Positions 1 to 5,099 are shown, numbered from the stretch's first letter. The stretch: 5,175 bases of DNA from JAICLV01 sp036380925 (GCA_036380925.1 DASVDW010000092.1:1-5175); one strand, 5' to 3'. Made by a program: numbers and translations. Notes: a model not told the origin generated them from the letters alone.

Positions 1-1350
1 AGCTCCCGCGGCTGGGTCTTGCACACCCCACAGCGGGTCGTTCTGCTGTTGCTGCGCGGAGTCCCAGTTCCACGGGTTGTACTGCGTGTAGTCCCACGCC
101 CGGGCGCCGCCCGCGATGTTGCACTGGCCGTCTGACTGCCCAGGTGTCTTCACCCAAAGGTACGCGTCGACAAGCGCCACGCCGGTATTGGTTGTCGGCC
201 GAAGCCCGAGTCCGGCGCCCGGAGAGTTGCACCAGTTGCCGGCCGCCAGCGACGAGATGACGTTGGCCGGCTGGTTGTACGGCGCCGCCGCGTACGCGGT
301 CATGCTGTTCGGGCCGCGGCCGTTGCGACTGGTGTCGGCGACGAAGTGCGCGGTCGGCGCCGTGTCGCCAAGGATTGACGCGTACCGGCTGGTGATGCCG
401 GCGGTGTTGAGTGTCGGCTCGCTCGCGGTGTCGCTCCACACGCCGTACCGGTCGAGCGTGACGCCCGTCCAGTTGTTCGCCGGGCCGCCGCTCCAGTACA
501 TGTCACCGCAGCTGCCGTAGTCGCCCACGTTGACCTTCTCGGTGTACGCCAGGCATTCGGACACCCAGGTGCCGTAGAAGTTGGTGTTCGTCGTGAACTG
601 GTAGTTCGACACGTTGAGCGAGAAGCCCTGAACGCTTGCGACGCCCGCTTGCTCCAGGCGCTTGGAGATGTCGCCAACCGAGTGCCACGCGCTGTTGCCG
701 GCGTCGAGGTAGACCAGCGAGTTGGGGTCGGAGCTCTCGATGGTGGTCGCCGCGTACTTGATGTCGGCGATGCGGCCCTGGGTCAGCGCGTCGACGTCCT
801 GGCCGGGGTAGGCGCTGGGACAGTCGCTCGGCAGGTTCGCCAGACCGTCAGGCTCGACGATGACGATGGCCCGGGCTTGCCCGAGCCCCTTGACGACGCC
901 GTCGATCCAGGCCTGGTACGCGACGTCGCTGCCCGCGCCGCCGGAGGAGTACTGCGAGCAGTCGCGCCCTGGCACGTTGTAGAGCACCAGCGCTGGCACC
1001 TGCCGCAGGGCGCCGGCCCGGACGACGGTTTGCTTGACGTCCGTGGCGACTTGCTTCGGCGTGCCGCCGGTGAACCACACCGCCTGCGGGGTCAGCGCCA
1101 TCTTGGCGACCAGCGCGGCGTCATCGACGTCGCGGTGCCGCAGCAGATCGACCACCTGCTGCACCGCACCCTTGTCCGGCGGCGGTGTGTACAGCTGCGC
1201 GTCGTCCGGCAGGCTGTGCGCCGTGCCCGGCGTGTTCGTGCCCGGCGTGCTCGTGCCCGGCGCCGCCAGCGCCGTCCCGCTGAGCCCGACGCCCAACGCG
1301 ACCGCAGCGGCGGAGGCGGCCAGCAGCCGTCTCTTTGGACTCGTTCCCAC
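1..1350 (-). CDS. Secreted glycoside hydrolase family 6 cellulase (cellobiohydrolase/endoglucanase), 3' end outside window
   Basis: Predicted inverting beta-1,4-glucanase that cuts cellulose outside the cell. The visible 450 residues begin with a signal peptide: basic n-region SPKRRLLAA with a twin arginine, so Tat export is possible, then a hydrophobic stretch and a likely cleavage after GTALA at residue 29. A short Pro/Thr/Gly linker follows (about 31-46), then the GH6 domain from about 50. Family landmarks are all present: LYNVPGRDC with D130, VIVEPDGLAN with D168 (the expected acid), YLDAGNSAWH at 214-223, NVSNY at 246-250, ADTSRNGRGP at 338-347, and WVKTPGQSDG with D407 (the residue equivalent to the proposed base). 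The extra segment between NVSNY and DTSRNG resembles the longer-loop, exo-acting type, but exo versus endo is not settled. The GTG start is preceded by AAGGGGA with a 9-nt gap. An in-frame ATG at 1380 lacks such a site. The gene is cut only by the window edge. A cellulose-binding module, if any, is not on the N-terminal side. Confidence 0.95.
   Translation of the reverse strand, partial: MGTSPKRRLLAASAAAVALGVGLSGTALAAPGTSTPGTNTPGTAHSLPDDAQLYTPPPDKGAVQQVVDLLRHRDVDDAALVAKMALTPQAVWFTGGTPKQVATDVKQTVVRAGALRQVPALVLYNVPGRDCSQYSSGGAGSDVAYQAWIDGVVKGLGQARAIVIVEPDGLANLPSDCPSAYPGQDVDALTQGRIADIKYAATTIESSDPNSLVYLDAGNSAWHSVGDISKRLEQAGVASVQGFSLNVSNYQFTTNTNFYGTWVSECLAYTEKVNVGDYGSCGDMYWSGGPANNWTGVTLDRYGVWSDTASEPTLNTAGITSRYASILGDTAPTAHFVADTSRNGRGPNSMTAYAAAPYNQPANVISSLAAGNWCNSPGAGLGLRPTTNTGVALVDAYLWVKTPGQSDGQCNIAGGARAWDYTQYNPWNWDSAQQQQNDPLWGVQDPAAGA
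1223..1262 (-). repeat. 15-bp tandem repeat encoding the cellulase linker
   Basis: Two 15-bp copies at 1223-1237 and 1238-1252 differ at one base, and a partial third copy runs from 1253 to about 1262. On the minus strand they encode the repeating GTxTP of the linker PGTSTPGTNTPGT, just after the signal peptide. Such units often change in copy number by slippage. Confidence 0.75.
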
Positions 1351-1355
1351 GACTT

Positions 1356-1366
1356 CACTTCCCCTT
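1356..1366 (-). promoter_or_regulatory. Ribosome binding site deciding the cellulase GTG start
   Basis: On the minus strand AAGGGGA lies 9 nt upstream of the GTG at 1350. The alternative ATG at 1380 has no purine-rich site in front of it and would put ten extra residues, including acidic ones, before the basic n-region of the signal peptide. GTG at 1350 is therefore preferred. Confidence 0.7.
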
Positions 1367-1428
1367 AGTTCGAAGGACATCGGGATGTCGATGTGCTCGA
1401 CGCCACGAATGGCGCAGCCCGAGCAGGG

Positions 1429-1444
1429 CGCGCGAGAACGCGCG
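1429..1444 (-). other. Leader hairpin CGCGCG/CGCGCG upstream of cellulase
   Basis: A perfect 6-bp inverted repeat with a 4-nt loop (AGAA on the plus strand) lies in the predicted untranslated leader of the cellulase mRNA, about 80-95 nt before its start codon. Its role is unknown. GC-rich DNA makes such short stems fairly common. Confidence 0.4.
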
Positions 1445-1544
1445 ACGGCGCTCCCGCTGAGTTCCCGAGAGCCGCGATGTTTTCCTTTGCTCGCGGGCAA
1501 TCCGAGCCGCCAGCCCCTCCTAAGTCCAGATTCACGGCCCGTGA

Positions 1545-1558
1545 TGGGAACGTTCCCC
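1545..1558. promoter_or_regulatory. CelR/CebR-like LacI-family operator
   Basis: TGGGAACGTTCCCC contains the perfect 12-bp palindrome GGGAACGTTCCC (1546-1557), with the central CG typical of LacI-family operators. It matches the known actinobacterial cellulase operator TGGGAGCGCTCCCA at 11 of 14 positions. It sits where the cellulase transcription start is predicted, so a bound repressor would block initiation. A cello-oligosaccharide-responsive regulator is the likely binder; its gene is not in this window. The match to the consensus is from memory of the family. Confidence 0.7.
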
Positions 1559-1561
1559 CGT

Positions 1562-1590
1562 AGTTTCGAGACGCCCCCGGTCGGTGTCAA
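1562..1590 (-). promoter_or_regulatory. Predicted cellulase promoter
   Basis: On the minus strand a perfect -35 TTGACA (1590-1585) is followed by a 17-nt spacer and a -10-like GAAACT (1567-1562), giving a start near 1555. The -10 is only a half match, but its A2, A4 and T6 positions agree with the consensus. The predicted start falls inside the operator palindrome, which supports both calls. Confidence 0.55.
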
Positions 1591-1674
1591 GACCCCTCCG
1601 GCGCCCGCCGACCGCCGATCGCCCGGCCGCCGCGCGACTGGCGCGCCGCTTCGCGCGCGACAGCGTCGTCCGCT

Positions 1675-1680
1675 TACGCT
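1675..1680 (+). promoter_or_regulatory. Possible -10 element of the methyltransferase gene
   Basis: TACGCT fits the actinobacterial TAnnnT pattern and would give a start near 1687, just before the Shine-Dalgarno site at 1692. No good -35 is visible about 17 nt upstream, so this is a weak call. Confidence 0.25.
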
Positions 1681-1691
1681 CTTGACCCGTC

Positions 1692-1699
1692 GGAGGGGG
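1692..1699 (+). promoter_or_regulatory. Ribosome binding site for the TTG start of the methyltransferase
   Basis: GGAGGGGG ends 5 nt before the TTG at 1705 (8 nt measured from the GGAGG core). This supports the rare TTG start, and the resulting N-terminus IKYLGSKR matches the usual first motif of this methyltransferase family. Confidence 0.75.
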
Positions 1700-1703
1700 C
1701 GCG

Positions 1704-1713
1704 CTTGATCAAG
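1704..1713. promoter_or_regulatory. CTTGATCAAG palindrome over the methyltransferase start codon
   Basis: A perfect 10-bp palindrome contains the TTG start codon and a central GATC. It could be an operator or a methylation-sensitive site for autoregulation, but this is speculative. The coding constraint of IK (ATC AAG) explains part of it. Confidence 0.3.
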
Positions 1714-2778
1714 TACCTGGGCTCGAAACGGCTGCTCGTCCCCGTGCTGGGCGCGATGGCGTCCGCGGTCGACGCGCGCACCGCCGTCGACCTGTTCACC
1801 GGCACCACGCGGGTGGCGCAGGAGTTCAAACGGCGCGGCACCTACGTGACCGCCGTCGACACGGCGAGCTACTCCGACGTCCTGGCTCGTTGCTTCATCG
1901 AGACCGACGCCACCGCCGTCGACAAAGACGCGCTGGCCGAGGCGCTGGCGGCGCTTGCCGCGCTGCCACCTGCGCCGGGCTACTTCACCGACACATTTTG
2001 CGACCAGGCAAGGTATTTCCAGCCCAAGAACGGCGCGCGCATCGACGCGATCCGCGAGCAACTGGCCGCGTCGTTCGGTGACTCACCGCTGTTCCCGATA
2101 CTGCTGACCTCGCTGATGCTCGCCGCCGACCGGGTCGACTCGACGACCGGCCTGCAGATGGCGTACCTGAAGCAGTGGGCCCCCCGCGCGCACAACGACC
2201 TCGAACTACGAATGCCTGAATTGCTGCCGGGGAACGGGAAGTCGGTGAATGGCGACGCGCTGTCGGTCGCGGCCACGTTGCCGGCCGTCGACCTGGCCTA
2301 CCTCGACCCGCCGTACAACCAGCACCGCTACTTCACCAACTACCACGTCTGGGAGTCGTTGGTGCGCTGGGACAAGCCGGCGCACTACGGCGTCGCGTGC
2401 AAGCGGATTGACTCGCGTGACGACGCCACCCGATCGCCGTTCAACAGCCGGCGCACGATGCCCGAGGCGTTGAAGGCGGTCATCGCCGGGGTGAAGGCCA
2501 GGGTGGTGATCGTGTCGTACAACGATGAGTCTTGGGTGACTCCCGAGCAGATCATGCGATGGCTGCGCGACGCCGGGCATGACGACGTCCGGATGATCGG
2601 CTTCGACTTCCCACGCTATGTCGGCGCGCAGATCGGCATTCACAACCCGGCGGGGGTGAAGGTCGGCACGGTGTCGCACCTGCGCAACACCGAGTACCTC
2701 TTCGTGGCCGGGCCGGCCGACCTGGTGGCAGCAGCAGTAGCGGCAGCCGCCGCCGCAGCAGCACCCCGCTCGGGTTGA
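1705..2778 (+). CDS. D12-class adenine-specific DNA methyltransferase (orphan)
   Basis: Predicted N6-adenine DNA methyltransferase using S-adenosylmethionine. It has 357 residues. The N-terminal IKYLGSKR (2-9) is the motif X region of Dam/D12 enzymes. Motif I is DLFTGTTRVA (29-38), a variant of FxGxG with the second glycine replaced by threonine. An acidic residue in TAVDTA follows the next strand, as expected for cofactor binding. Motif IV is DPPY at 201-204, followed by NQHRYFTNYHVWE. The C-terminal end is a low-complexity tail of 11 alanines and one valine, then PRSG. The final Gly codon and TGA lie inside the left inverted repeat. No restriction endonuclease of a classical type is adjacent; the nearest candidate partner is the wHTH-nuclease gene downstream. 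The recognition site cannot be read from sequence. The TTG start is supported by its ribosome binding site. Confidence 0.88.
   Translation: MIKYLGSKRLLVPVLGAMASAVDARTAVDLFTGTTRVAQEFKRRGTYVTAVDTASYSDVLARCFIETDATAVDKDALAEALAALAALPPAPGYFTDTFCDQARYFQPKNGARIDAIREQLAASFGDSPLFPILLTSLMLAADRVDSTTGLQMAYLKQWAPRAHNDLELRMPELLPGNGKSVNGDALSVAATLPAVDLAYLDPPYNQHRYFTNYHVWESLVRWDKPAHYGVACKRIDSRDDATRSPFNSRRTMPEALKAVIAGVKARVVIVSYNDESWVTPEQIMRWLRDAGHDDVRMIGFDFPRYVGAQIGIHNPAGVKVGTVSHLRNTEYLFVAGPADLVAAAVAAAAAAAAPRSG
2728..2763 (+). repeat. GCN trinucleotide tract (polyalanine tail)
   Basis: Twelve consecutive GCN-type codons (one is GTA) encode an alanine run in the methyltransferase tail, immediately before the left inverted repeat. 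Mixed third bases mean it is not a pure microsatellite, but GCA and GCC runs suggest slippage growth. Confidence 0.7.
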
Positions 2779-2851
2779 TCACGTTTTGGACGTGTACCTG
2801 CCCCAGGACACCTCCACAGGCCTGTCGTCGGACGTGCTCAGGCGCCTAAGG
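2773..2851 (+). repeat. Left 79-bp inverted repeat (IR-L)
   Basis: This stretch is repeated in inverted orientation at 3951-4029 with 73 of 79 identical bases and no gaps. The first 54 bases from the outer end differ at one position; five of the six differences lie in the inner 25. The outer end begins exactly with the last codon (GGT) and TGA stop of the methyltransferase. The repeat holds a bulged hairpin (2788-2815) and the palindrome ACAGGCCTGT (2816-2825). Beyond 2851 the two copies have no similarity. Confidence 0.95.
2788..2815 (+). terminator. Hairpin downstream of the methyltransferase (possible terminator)
   Basis: GTGTaCCTG pairs with CAGGACAC around a CCC loop, with one bulged A; GGA and TCC extend the stem past a C-C mismatch. 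It begins 9 nt after the stop codon. There is no T-tract, so it is not a classical intrinsic terminator, though actinobacterial terminators often lack one. The stem bases are identical in both copies of the repeat. Confidence 0.4.
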
Positions 2852-2921
2852 CCCGGCTGGCTGCCTCCAACCGCCACGAACCCTGTGGACAACGCAACGG
2901 GCGCCACCCTCGTCGTCGTCC

Positions 2922-2927
2922 AAGATT
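2922..2927 (+). promoter_or_regulatory. Possible -10 element for leaderless nuclease mRNA
   Basis: AAGATT lies 6 nt before the ATG at 2934, the spacing expected if transcription starts at the start codon. No Shine-Dalgarno sequence is seen upstream of that ATG, which also fits a leaderless message. No convincing -35 is present and the hexamer is a weak match. Confidence 0.35.
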
Positions 2928-2933
2928 CTCGGC

Positions 2934-3920
2934 ATGACGTTGGCACCTCGGCTCGCCGCGCTCGCCGCCGCGCAGGGCGGCGTGTTCACGACCGCGCAAG
3001 CGCTCGCCGCCGGCTACAACGACGACGAGATCGGCCGCCGCCGCAGATCAGGCGCCTGGGTGCGGCTTCGGCGCGGCGTCTACGCCGAGCGTTGCGTGAT
3101 ACCGGACGACGAGGCGGCGCGGCATCTGCTGCAGCTCCGAGCGGCGCTGCTCACGTTGAGCGGGCCGGTGGCCGCTAGCCACGTGACCGCCGCTGCCATG
3201 CGCGGCCTTGCGCTTCTCGACCCCGATTTCTCTCTCGTGCACGTCACTCGTGAGGGTTTCGGTTCGTCACGAACGGAGGCCGACATCCGGCACCACAATG
3301 CGTCGCTCCCACTCGCTCATCTGACGACGATTGGCGACGTGTTGACGACGAGCGCAGCTCGCACCGCCGTCGACTTAGCGCGGGTTTCGAGCTATGAGGC
3401 CGCGCTCGTTGCGACCGAGTCGGCGCTAAACAAAGAACTCATGACGCTGCGCGAGTTGCGTGAGGTCATGGCGTACTGCAAAGACTGGCCCGGTGCACGT
3501 GACGCCGGACGCGTCGTGGCATTCGCATCGCCGTACTCGGAATCGGCCGGCGAAACGCTGGGCCGGATCGCCTTCGACGAACTTGGAGTGCCGCTTCCCA
3601 AGCAGCAAGTGCTCATCTACGACCGGTACGGATTCATCGCTCGCTGTGACTACTTCTTCGAAGGCCGACACACAGTTGGTGAGTTCGACGGCAAGGTGAA
3701 GTACGTCGGCGAGAACGCCGAGGACGATTCACTCTACAAGGAGAAGCAGCGCGAGGACCGGCTTCGTGAGGCCGGGCTCGAGGTGTTTCGCATCGGCTAC
3801 GCGGAGTCGATCGGCAAGAAGCCCTCCGTTCGCCGTAAAGCGTTCGCGGCCTTCGAGCGCGCTGAGGGGTCAAGTCGCGAGCGGAGCTACCGTTTCGAGC
3901 TTCCGCCTTCGCGCGAGTAG
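2934..3920 (+). CDS. AbiEi-like winged helix fused to DUF559/Vsr-like PD-(D/E)XK nuclease domain
   Basis: A 328-residue cytosolic protein with two recognisable parts. Residues 1-51 match the winged-helix domain of AbiEi-type (type IV toxin-antitoxin) antitoxins: GGVFTTAQALAAGY, then a basic RRRRSG, then WVRLRRGVYA. The middle resembles the usual linker region of these proteins. The C-terminal half has SPYSESAGETLGR, then D239 in RCDYFF and EFDGK at 250-254, followed by KEKQREDRLREAGLEVFRI. This is the layout of DUF559/very-short-patch-repair-like nucleases (D-x12-D-x-K with an upstream Glu). All putative catalytic residues are present, so activity is plausible. Proteins of this kind are common in actinobacteria and are often labelled antitoxin or hypothetical; their real function is not established. 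No AbiEii toxin gene is adjacent. The gene has a TTA codon at 3375, unusual in such GC-rich genomes, and is enclosed by the 79-bp inverted repeats, suggesting acquisition. Confidence 0.85.
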   Translation: MTLAPRLAALAAAQGGVFTTAQALAAGYNDDEIGRRRRSGAWVRLRRGVYAERCVIPDDEAARHLLQLRAALLTLSGPVAASHVTAAAMRGLALLDPDFSLVHVTREGFGSSRTEADIRHHNASLPLAHLTTIGDVLTTSAARTAVDLARVSSYEAALVATESALNKELMTLRELREVMAYCKDWPGARDAGRVVAFASPYSESAGETLGRIAFDELGVPLPKQQVLIYDRYGFIARCDYFFEGRHTVGEFDGKVKYVGENAEDDSLYKEKQREDRLREAGLEVFRIGYAESIGKKPSVRRKAFAAFERAEGSSRERSYRFELPPSRE

Positions 3921-3950
3921 GCCTGCGCGTCGGGCGCCTCGACCCCGCGG

Positions 3951-4029
3951 CCCTAGGCACCTGAACCCGTCCGAGGACAGGCCTGTGGAGGTGTCCTGGG
4001 GCAGGTACACGTCCGAAACGTGATCAACC
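3951..4029 (-). repeat. Right 79-bp inverted repeat (IR-R)
   Basis: This is the inverted partner of 2773-2851. Its outer end, read on the minus strand, begins GGTTGATCACGTTT and supplies the last glycine codon (4029-4027) and the TGA stop (4026-4024) of the PAC2 gene. The hairpin and 10-bp palindrome are unchanged relative to the left copy. Its inner end lies 30 bp after the nuclease stop codon. Confidence 0.95.
3987..4014 (-). terminator. Hairpin downstream of the PAC2 gene (possible terminator)
   Basis: This is the same bulged hairpin as at 2788-2815, here placed 9 nt after the stop of the minus-strand PAC2 gene. Read on the plus strand it also lies downstream of the nuclease gene, so it could serve both convergent transcripts. 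It has no T-tract. Confidence 0.4.
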
Positions 4030-4947
4030 AGGAGGGCCGTCGTCGCGGTGGCGGCGGGTGTGCTCGGCCAGGAACCGCTCAAGCTCCGCGCCGAGCTCCT
4101 CCGCGGTCGGCAGGTCGGTGGCGTCCGCGGCGAGCAGGTCCTTGCCGCGGCCTCGCAGGTACGCGTCGTACTGCTGCTCGAGCGAGCTCACCAACGCCAT
4201 CGCCTCGGGAGACTCCCCGACCTGCTTGTCGATCTCCGCGAGCGCCGCCGCCGACGCGGCCGCCAGCGACTCGGTCGACAACGCCAAGCCGGACGACGCC
4301 GCTATCGCGGACACCAGCCGCTCGGCCGCCGGCGCGAATTCGGTCTGCGCCACGTAGTGCGGCACGTGCACCGCGAACCCGACCGCGTCGAGCCCGCGTT
4401 GGCGCAGCCGGAACTCCAGCAGATGGCTGGCGCTCGCCGGGACCTGCACCCGCTGCAGCCACGGCTCGTTCTCCGGGATCAGCTCCTGCCGCGACGCGTG
4501 CGAGGTCAGGCCGACTGGCCGGGTGTGCGGCACCGCCATCGGGATCGCGTTCAACCCGATCGTCAGCCGGACGCCGAACTGCTCGATCAGGCCGATCACC
4601 GCGGCCACGTACCGCTCCCACTGCCCGTCCGGCTCCGGACCGGTCAGCACCAAGAACGGGTGTCCGGCGGCGTCGGTGACCGCGTGCAGCAGGAGTTCGG
4701 GATCGGCGTAGCTCTCCCAGTGGTCGACGTCGAAGATCATCGCCGGACGGCGGGCGCGGTAGTCGTGCAGCTGATCTACGTCAAATCGCGCCACGACACG
4801 CTTGTCAAAGCTTGAGAGCAGGTGTTGTTGGGCAAGCCGAACGGCCTCCCCCGCGTCGACGTAGCCGCTGAGCGCGTGGATGAGCACCGGAGAGCCCAGC
4901 GACTGCTCCTCGGTCTCAAGGCTGTACAACTCACGCGGATCGAGCAC
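4024..4947 (-). CDS. PAC2-family protein (proteasome assembly chaperone 2-like)
   Basis: A 307-residue soluble protein of the PAC2 family, which is widespread in actinobacteria and archaea. The family is named for a eukaryotic proteasome assembly chaperone; the bacterial role is not established. Family features seen are the start MLDPRELYSL, PVLIHALSGYVDAGEAV near residues 20-36, FDVDQLHDYRARRP near 57-70, VLTGPEPDGQWERY near 101-114, GLNAIPMAVPHTRP, and VPHYVAQTEFAPAAE. The C-terminal part is a charged, helical region (EQQYDAYLRG, then TAEELGAELERFLAEH). The GTG at 4947 is chosen because AAGGAAGG lies 7 nt before it and because family members start at this MLDPRELY-like point. An in-frame ATG at 5025 would add 26 residues encoded by a tandem repeat and lacks a well-placed ribosome binding site. 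The last Gly codon and stop come from the right inverted repeat. Confidence 0.88.
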   Translation of the reverse strand: MLDPRELYSLETEEQSLGSPVLIHALSGYVDAGEAVRLAQQHLLSSFDKRVVARFDVDQLHDYRARRPAMIFDVDHWESYADPELLLHAVTDAAGHPFLVLTGPEPDGQWERYVAAVIGLIEQFGVRLTIGLNAIPMAVPHTRPVGLTSHASRQELIPENEPWLQRVQVPASASHLLEFRLRQRGLDAVGFAVHVPHYVAQTEFAPAAERLVSAIAASSGLALSTESLAAASAAALAEIDKQVGESPEAMALVSSLEQQYDAYLRGRGKDLLAADATDLPTAEELGAELERFLAEHTRRHRDDGPPG

Positions 4948-4954
4948 CTGAAGG

Positions 4955-4962
4955 CCTTCCTT
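4955..4962 (-). promoter_or_regulatory. Ribosome binding site for the PAC2 GTG start
   Basis: AAGGAAGG on the minus strand lies 7 nt upstream of GTG 4947. It overlaps the palindrome GAAGGCCTTC (4950-4959), which could partly mask it in the mRNA. The site decides the start against the longer ATG 5025 form. Confidence 0.7.
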
Positions 4963-4992
4963 ATGGCAGGTATCGACGTGGCAGGTATCGAC
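4963..4992. repeat. Two tandem 15-bp repeats upstream of the PAC2 gene
   Basis: Copies at 4963-4977 and 4978-4992 share TGGCAGGTATCGAC and differ only at the first base. They lie in the divergent spacer directly before the PAC2 ribosome binding site. They may be a repeated protein-binding site or a slippage duplication. If the longer ATG form were used they would encode a DTCHV repeat. Confidence 0.8.
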
Positions 4993-5084
4993 ATTGTCCC
5001 GCAACCGGACGTTGGGCCGCGCCATTCCACCGTTCGTTCACCGCTTAACACTGTCCTAGCGGGCGCCGAGAGATGATGGACGCC

Positions 5085-5097
5085 GGAGGAGGTGATC
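5085..5097 (+). promoter_or_regulatory. Near-ideal ribosome binding site for the gene at 5100
   Basis: AGGAGGTGATC (5087-5097) is complementary over 11 bases to the 3' end of 16S rRNA. Its GGAGG core is 7 nt from GTG 5100. This favours GTG 5100 over the in-frame ATGs at 5073, 5076 and 5109 and suggests strong translation. Confidence 0.8.
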
Positions 5098-5099
5098 AC

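Larger units (their letters stand above)
1351..1704. other. Divergent control region between cellulase and methyltransferase genes
   Basis: These 354 bases lie between two divergent genes and hold no convincing gene of their own. They contain the cellulase promoter (1562-1590), a palindromic operator (1545-1558), a cellulase leader of about 205 nt with a CGCGCG/CGCGCG hairpin, and a weak promoter for the methyltransferase. The minus-strand cellulase frame stays open back to a TTG at 1500, but without a start signal or recognisable family sequence. This is read as GC-rich noise. Confidence 0.7.
2773..4029. mobile_element. Putative cassette bounded by 79-bp inverted repeats
   Basis: The two repeats enclose 1099 bp that carry a single gene, the wHTH-nuclease protein, with its own short upstream region. 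The sharp outer boundaries and more divergent inner ends resemble terminal inverted repeats of a non-autonomous element. No transposase, integrase or clear target-site duplication is visible. An invertible segment or a duplicated terminator are alternatives. Confidence 0.4.

Noticed and set aside
1448..1456. Second CelR-like operator in the cellulase leader
   Set aside because: Only one half (GGGAGCGC on the minus strand) fits; the other half does not match, so it is not called as an operator.
1351..1500. Cellulase frame open upstream to ATG 1380 and TTG 1500
   Set aside because: No ribosome binding site at ATG 1380, and the AAGGGGA before GTG 1350 together with the signal peptide layout fits the shorter form. 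The upstream open frame is expected by chance in GC-rich DNA.
649..1708. Plus-strand open frames opposite the cellulase
   Set aside because: The minus strand encodes an intact GH6 domain with all its motifs; the opposite frames are low-complexity and lack any recognisable domain.
2786..2851. Both inverted repeats can be translated to the same peptide, DVYLPQDTSTGLSSD, in small open frames
   Set aside because: Of six differences between copies only one is synonymous, the frames continue into unrelated sequence, and no start signal is present. The shared peptide simply reflects shared DNA.
2766..4036. Target-site duplication flanking the inverted-repeat unit
   Set aside because: The sequences directly outside (CCGCTCG on the left, AGGAGGG on the right) do not match. 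TGATCA at both tips is palindromic and part of the repeat, so it cannot be told apart from a duplication.
4020..4815. Long plus-strand open frames opposite the PAC2 gene
   Set aside because: They are arginine/alanine-rich shadows of the minus-strand gene, which shows clear family features.
4948..5099. Promoters in the PAC2/5100 divergent spacer
   Set aside because: Several TTG- and TA-containing hexamers occur, but none pair at 16-18 nt with acceptable matches on either strand.
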